From an uncultured Oscillibacter sp. (lineage in GTDB: Bacteria > Bacillota > Clostridia > Oscillospirales > Oscillospiraceae): a stretch of 27,290 nt of DNA. The DNA is taken from assembly GCA_910587875.1 (NCBI GenBank), contig CAJUOD010000023.1:1-27290 (forward strand). The letters run 5' to 3'. Below are positions 24,159 through 27,290 of this stretch, in pieces. Each line of letters begins with the position of its first letter. Position 1 is the first letter of the stretch. The notes beneath the pieces were generated by a model, which searched no databases, was not told where the DNA came from, and saw only the letters and a list, made by a program, of their open reading frames with translations. Both the position numbers and the translations under genes were made by a program.

Positions 24159-24683
24159 TCACTTGATATATGCAATCGGTTTTCCGGTCTTCTCGGTGAT
24201 GAAGGTTCGGAACTCCTCGGCGGTGCCGCCGCTCAGGGTTGCTTTATCGTAAATCTGTCCATGCCGCTGGCTGAACAGGAAGACAAAGTAATCCGCCGTC
24301 TCACACACCTGCTGAACGGACTCATAGTGAAATTCAGTCGACGCGGCCTCGGTAATTGAGGTAAAGCCTTCCTCCCTGAAGACGCACTTCGCAGACGACG
24401 TGCCGGGCAGCATTCTCTTTTTCGCAAAGAAGGCGTTGATCTGATTCTTTGTCAGCATTATTGCGATCAAAAACACGCCGACGAAACTGTTCTTGGTGTC
24501 CCGAAGGGTCCACGGTTCGCCCAGCAGCCGCTCCGCGGCAACCAGCAGAGCCGCCAGTACCACGACGCACCAGCCTAATATGAGGCCTATCCGGTTCCAC
24601 TTTTTATGAATCGTCTTGCGCAGCGCCCGGGCCATGACGGCCAGGCCCTTTTGGTCGTATCTGGTTTCAAAGTGAAACTCCAT
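24159..24683 (-). CDS. YcxB-like two-helix membrane protein
   Basis: 174 residues. After a charged N-terminal amphipathic part (MEFHFETRYDQ, then RALRKTIHKKW) come two membrane segments, about residues 32-53 and 67-80, and a soluble C-terminal domain with YESVQQVCETADYFVFLFS, a basic-to-acidic strand and GGTAEEFRTFI. This order resembles the YcxB-like family of unknown function. It starts 2 bases after the previous gene, which has the same architecture and the same GGTAEEF/GGTAEDF ending, so the two are probably an old tandem duplication. Its base composition looks less GC-rich than valS. No function is assigned. Confidence 0.78.
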   Translation of the reverse strand: MEFHFETRYDQKGLAVMARALRKTIHKKWNRIGLILGWCVVVLAALLVAAERLLGEPWTLRDTKNSFVGVFLIAIMLTKNQINAFFAKKRMLPGTSSAKCVFREEGFTSITEAASTEFHYESVQQVCETADYFVFLFSQRHGQIYDKATLSGGTAEEFRTFITEKTGKPIAYIK

Positions 24684-24685
24684 CC

Positions 24686-25267
24686 CTATTTGATCCTTTC
24701 CACAAGCCACTCGAATTCCCCTTCCAGGAAATCCCGGAAGTCCTCCGCTGTTCCCCCGGCAAAGCCCCGCTTTGGCAGGACCAGAGGCGGGTGGTCCTGG
24801 AAAAAGAGATAAAACCGTCCTTCGTCCTCCCAGGCGGCGGTAATGGAGGAGTAGCCCAGGCGGACTCTTTCGGAGGCGTCCCAGAACACGAAGCAGCCGT
24901 CCCCGAAAAACGCGGCCCGGACAGGCGTGTCCGGCATCCCGGAGGGCGGGAAATCTCTCTCGGGCAGTTTGTCTGGCCGCTTGGGAGGCCGGGGAAGTGT
25001 TAGGAACAGCCACCCGCCGCCGCCAATAGCGTACAACGCGACTATCGCCTGCAAAACGCCCACAAACAATCCCGGGTCCTCCGCGCCGGTCCAGTAGAGG
25101 ATTACCCCGCCGTATCCGGTCAAAAACACCCCCAGGAGCTTCATTGCCAGCCACAGTCCCAGAAAAAGGCCATATCCGCTGCGGAACAGTTTTTCCCGCC
25201 GGGCGGCAATCCGCCGCCAAGCGGCCCGGTCCTCCTCCGTCAGGGTCTCCCGCACCAGGAAAACCAT
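24686..25267 (-). CDS. YcxB-like two-helix membrane protein, first gene after the T-box
   Basis: 193 residues from the ATG at 25267, chosen because GGAGG lies 7 bases upstream; the extended TTG start has no site. An N-terminal helical part (LTEEDRAAWRRIAARREKLF) is followed by two hydrophobic segments, about 34-60 and 67-90, a proline-rich basic linker (LPRPPKRPDKLPE), and a C-terminal domain with GYSSITAAWEDEGRFYLFF, LPKRGFAGGTAEDFRDFL. The domain resembles YcxB-like proteins of unknown function. It lies directly behind the T-box terminator, so its expression should rise when the cognate tRNA is uncharged. Function unknown. Confidence 0.8.
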   Translation of the reverse strand: MVFLVRETLTEEDRAAWRRIAARREKLFRSGYGLFLGLWLAMKLLGVFLTGYGGVILYWTGAEDPGLFVGVLQAIVALYAIGGGGWLFLTLPRPPKRPDKLPERDFPPSGMPDTPVRAAFFGDGCFVFWDASERVRLGYSSITAAWEDEGRFYLFFQDHPPLVLPKRGFAGGTAEDFRDFLEGEFEWLVERIK

Positions 25268-25522
25268 CCCGTCTCCTCCCAAAAGAAAACCGCCCCAAGC
25301 CTCTCGGCTCAGGGCGAATCACAAATCCGCGGTACCACCTGAATTTCCCTTGCGGGACACTCGTCTCCCCTCTAACGGCGGGCCCTCCGTCGCGGCTTAC
25401 TTTCCTTTCAGCCGCGCCGCTCCGGGACGACTTCCCCCGCCGCCTTGGAGACGCTCTCACCAACCGCGTCCTCTCTTGGCCTCGGCAGACCGGGTACTGC
25501 TTCCCATCCTCGCGTTTGTACA
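25268..25522 (-). promoter_or_regulatory. T-box riboswitch leader, probably tRNA-Val responsive
   Basis: The minus strand contains AGGTGGTACCGCGG (25327-25340), the T-box sequence itself, followed by a terminator (25281-25317). About 90 bases further upstream, GGAUG and CGUCC can form the base of stem I, with AGUA on the 5' side and GGAAGUC on the 3' side of an internal loop. The triplet GUC (25429-25431) is a valine codon and the best specifier candidate. UGGU in the antiterminator fits a tRNA with discriminator A, as in tRNA-Val. The switch should allow read-through into the two membrane protein genes and valS when tRNA-Val is uncharged. The specifier is assigned by eye. Confidence 0.88.
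25281..25317 (-). terminator. T-box terminator
   Basis: CGCCC/GGGCG outer stem and AGCC/GGCT inner stem around loop GAGA, followed on the minus strand by GTTTTCTTTT. It ends 13 bases before the first ATG. Confidence 0.85.
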
Positions 25523-25528
25523 GGGGCC

Positions 25529-25558
25529 AGTATACTACACCCCCTCCCGGCTTGTCAA
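25529..25558 (-). promoter_or_regulatory. promoter of the T-box leader
   Basis: TTGACA (25553-25558), 18-base spacer, TATACT (25529-25534) on the minus strand. The TGA inside the -35 hexamer is the stop codon of sigE. Confidence 0.85.
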
Positions 25559-26253
25559 GACAGGCGTAAAATTTCCTTCTTCAAACGGCTGATGATCCGC
25601 TTCTCCAGCCGGGAGATGTAGGACTGGGAGATGCCCAGGCGGTCCGCAACCTCCTTCTGGGTCTGCTCCCTGCCGCCCCCCAGGCCGAAGCGGAGGGTGA
25701 TGATCTCCCGCTCCCGGGGAGAGAGAGTGCTGATGGCCTGGGCCAAAAGAGAGCGGTCCACGTCCTCCTCAATGGGCCGCATGACCACATCCTCGTCGGT
25801 GCCCAGCACATCGGAAAGCAGGAGCTCGTTGCCGTCCCAGTCGGTGTTTAAGGGCTCGTCGAAGGAGACCTCTCCCCGGCGGGAGGCGTTCTTGCGCAGG
25901 TACATCAAAATCTCGTTTTCGATGCACCGGGAGGCATAGGTAGCCAGCTTGATATTCTTGTCCGTCCGGTAGGTCCCCACGGCCTTGATGAGCCCGATGG
26001 TCCCAATGGAGATCAGGTCCTCGATGTTGATGCCCGTGTTCTCGAACCGCCGGGCGATGTACACCACCAGCCGGAGATTATGTTCAATCAGCTCCTGCCG
26101 GGCCGCCTCGTCCATGGACGCCAGCAGCTCCGCCTCCCGCTCCCGGGTCAGCGGCGGGGGCAGGGTGTCGCTGCCCCCGATGTAGTGGATCCCCGCCTCG
26201 GGCCAGAGCCCCAGGCGAACCAGCAGGCGTTTCAGTTTTTCCAGCTTTCCCAT
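25555..26253 (-). CDS. sigE: sporulation sigma factor SigE precursor
   Basis: 232 residues. Very high similarity to known pro-sigma-E: NLRLVVYIARRFENTGINIEDLISIGTIGLIKAV is region 2, SFDEPLNTDWDGNELLLSDVLGTD follows, and region 4 has TQKEVADRLGISQSYISRLEKRI. The basic N-terminal pro-sequence ends at YIGGSDTLPPPL; by comparison with B. subtilis the cut would fall between His23 and Tyr24. It directs mother-cell transcription after asymmetric division, once processed by SpoIIGA, its upstream neighbour. sigG, which often follows sigE, is not here; the T-box unit follows instead. Confidence 0.96.
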   Translation of the reverse strand: MGKLEKLKRLLVRLGLWPEAGIHYIGGSDTLPPPLTREREAELLASMDEAARQELIEHNLRLVVYIARRFENTGINIEDLISIGTIGLIKAVGTYRTDKNIKLATYASRCIENEILMYLRKNASRRGEVSFDEPLNTDWDGNELLLSDVLGTDEDVVMRPIEEDVDRSLLAQAISTLSPREREIITLRFGLGGGREQTQKEVADRLGISQSYISRLEKRIISRLKKEILRLS

Positions 26254-27124
26254 GTCGTCCTCCCTTTCCCGCCGGTCCTCCCCACAGGGCCGCGCAGCCC
26301 TCGCCCAGCGCCGTGGGGGTCAGCGCCGCCGTCAGCCCCGGATACCGGACCCCGCCGATCTCCGTCCAGTCCGTCCGGATGGCCAGCAGCAGCCCCCCCG
26401 CCGTGCCTACGGCCCGGTAGGGCGCCAAATGGGGCCGCAGGGCCGGGGCCAGGGCCCGCAGGGGCTCCAGCAGCTCCTCCGGGGCCTCCAGGCCCCGCCG
26501 CCGGAGGAGCTGTACCACCGGCCGGGGCAGAGCGGCGTCCAGGGCCCCGGGGGCCGCCACCAGCGCCGCCCGTCCGTCCGGGGACCGGAGGCCGCTGCCC
26601 GTGTCCCACAGGGCCGTCAGCTCCGCCGTCCGCCCGGCGATGGAGACCCGGACCGGCAGCCGCTCCCCCCGGACTCCGTGGCCCGCCGCCGCCCGGAAGA
26701 CCAGGGAGAAGACGGCATAGGCCGCCGTGGCTCCGACCACCAGGGCCTTTGCATCCACGTTAGTGTAGAACACGCCGTTCACCGCCGGGACCCCGCCCCC
26801 CGCCAGCAGCCCCAGGCCCAGCACGCAGCCCGCCATGGCGCAGGAGACGGCGAAGAACAGCAGCAGGAGCCGCAGCAGCTTCTCCTCCCCGCCGTAGGCG
26901 ATGAGGCCCAGCAGCACCCCCGCCGCGAGCTTCACCGGCGTCTGGGCCAGAAAGCCCAGGCCCGGCAGAAACACCGCCGCCGCGTAAGCGCCCCCCGCCA
27001 GGGCTCCCAGTATGTACCGCCCCCGCCGCAGGGGAAGCCCCGCCAGCCGCGCGGCGCAGAGGAGGAGCAGGTAGTCCATCAGGGCGTTCAGCACGAATAC
27101 GCTGTCGATGTAGATGACCGTCAC
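26084..27124 (-). CDS. spoIIGA: pro-sigma-E processing aspartic protease SpoIIGA
   Basis: 346 residues from the GTG at 27124 (start MTVIYIDSVFVLNALMDY, matching the family N-terminus); a TTG 24 bases upstream has no ribosome binding site. About five hydrophobic helices fill residues 5-145. The soluble protease domain has the catalytic Asp174 in ALWDTGSGL, and the PYRAVG segment. The family usually ends near what is here ALWGG (about 300 residues), but this frame stays open for about 50 further codons, running 170 bases into sigE in another frame. These last residues are Gly/Ala/Pro-rich and probably not a conserved domain. It activates SigE at the sporulation septum. Confidence 0.85.
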   Translation of the reverse strand: MTVIYIDSVFVLNALMDYLLLLCAARLAGLPLRRGRYILGALAGGAYAAAVFLPGLGFLAQTPVKLAAGVLLGLIAYGGEEKLLRLLLLFFAVSCAMAGCVLGLGLLAGGGVPAVNGVFYTNVDAKALVVGATAAYAVFSLVFRAAAGHGVRGERLPVRVSIAGRTAELTALWDTGSGLRSPDGRAALVAAPGALDAALPRPVVQLLRRRGLEAPEELLEPLRALAPALRPHLAPYRAVGTAGGLLLAIRTDWTEIGGVRYPGLTAALTPTALGEGCAALWGGPAGKGGRHGKAGKTETPAGSPGALARGGDPLHRGQRHPAPAADPGAGGGAAGVHGRGGPAGAD

Positions 27125-27153
27125 GCCGCTCCCGCCCCCTTTTTCCAAGAGAT

Positions 27154-27188
27154 ATTATAGGACACGCGGACCGGGAAAGCGGTCGCAA
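27154..27188 (-). promoter_or_regulatory. spoIIGA promoter with long spacer
   Basis: TATAAT (27154-27159) on the minus strand with TTGCGA (27183-27188) 23 bases upstream, or TGCGAC at 22. The B. subtilis spoIIG promoter also has full sigma-A boxes with a 22-base spacer and needs Spo0A~P. I could not find a clear TGTCGAA box; GTCGCAA overlapping the -35 is the nearest. Confidence 0.55.
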
Positions 27189-27209
27189 TCTGCAGGGCGG
27201 TTTCCCACG

Positions 27210-27235
27210 AAAAAAGGCGCCGCTTCCGCGGCGCC
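27210..27235 (-). terminator. terminator of the gene upstream of spoIIGA
   Basis: A perfect 8-bp GC stem (27216-27223 with 27228-27235), loop of four, then six T on the minus strand (27210-27215). It separates the partial gene from the spoIIGA promoter. Confidence 0.9.
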
Positions 27236-27251
27236 TTTCCGGCAGTTTTTC

Positions 27252-27290
27252 TCAGTTCCAAAGGTCGTCGAACAGGCCTCCGCCGCCGCT
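27252..27290 (-). CDS. C-terminal end of an unidentified protein
   Basis: The last 12 codons before a TGA read SGGGGLFDDLWN. They are followed by a good terminator, as expected for the end of a real gene. In Clostridia ftsZ often lies upstream of spoIIGA, but this tail is too short and not recognisable enough to assign it. Confidence 0.45.
   Translation of the reverse strand, partial: SGGGGLFDDLWN

Noticed and set aside
21715..24252. 845-codon open frame on the plus strand opposite valS, and an 802-codon frame opposite the guaA-trmB region
   Set aside because: Both are antisense shadows of well-supported genes. GC-rich codons leave few stops on the other strand. The translations are His/Gly/Val-rich without any family motif.

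Overview
The window looks like chromosomal DNA of a GC-rich, endospore-forming, butyrate-producing member of the Clostridia, most likely an Oscillospiraceae-type gut anaerobe (Flavonifractor, Lawsonibacter or Intestinimonas-like). This is inferred from a crotonyl-CoA/butyryl-CoA gene set (hbd, bcd, etfB, etfA), a FabK-type fatty acid cluster, a T-box riboswitch, and spoIIGA next to sigE. No tRNA or rRNA gene, CRISPR array, insertion sequence or phage gene was found.

Layout. (1) 1-3050, minus strand: hbd-bcd-etfB-etfA, reducing acetoacetyl-CoA towards butyryl-CoA, behind a near-consensus promoter with a Rex-like operator at its start site. (2) 3221-6725, plus strand: dpaL (2,3-diaminopropionate ammonia-lyase) with its own promoter and strong terminator, then a GMP synthase lacking the glutamine amidotransferase half, then trmB fused to a C-terminal DUF4275-like domain. 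(3) 6726-7119: a compact pair of facing strong promoters around a 28-codon hydrophobic peptide and a convergent short RNA. I read this as an undescribed type I toxin-antitoxin locus. (4) 7142-8463, minus strand: infC-rpmI-rplT with a leader that contains a terminator and a possible antiterminator. (5) 8611-8765, plus strand: a 33-residue peptide made of only six amino acid types, with a strong terminator. (6) 8765-18459, minus strand: acpP-accB-accC-accD-accA-fabH-fabK-fabD-fabG-fabF-fabZ plus a MarR regulator with its own promoter. It forms a complete malonyl-CoA and type II fatty acid elongation module, with many 4-base stop/start overlaps and a 38-bp AT-only inverted repeat at the start site of the operon. 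(7) 18483-21456, plus strand: trkA-trkH potassium uptake. (8) 21475-25558, minus strand: a T-box leader, two small YcxB-like membrane proteins, and valS. (9) 25555-27188, minus strand: spoIIGA-sigE, followed upstream by a terminator and the last 12 codons of another gene.

How it works together. The catabolic operon is probably tuned to NADH/NAD+ through Rex. The fatty acid operon is probably tuned by the co-located MarR (FabT-like) protein. valS and two unknown membrane proteins share a tRNA-sensing switch. The sporulation pair sits behind a promoter with the unusually long spacer known from Spo0A-activated spoIIG promoters. The points most worth following up are the toxin-antitoxin candidate, the T-box-controlled membrane protein pair, the trmB fusion, the amidotransferase-less GMP synthase and the AT-only operator in front of acpP.
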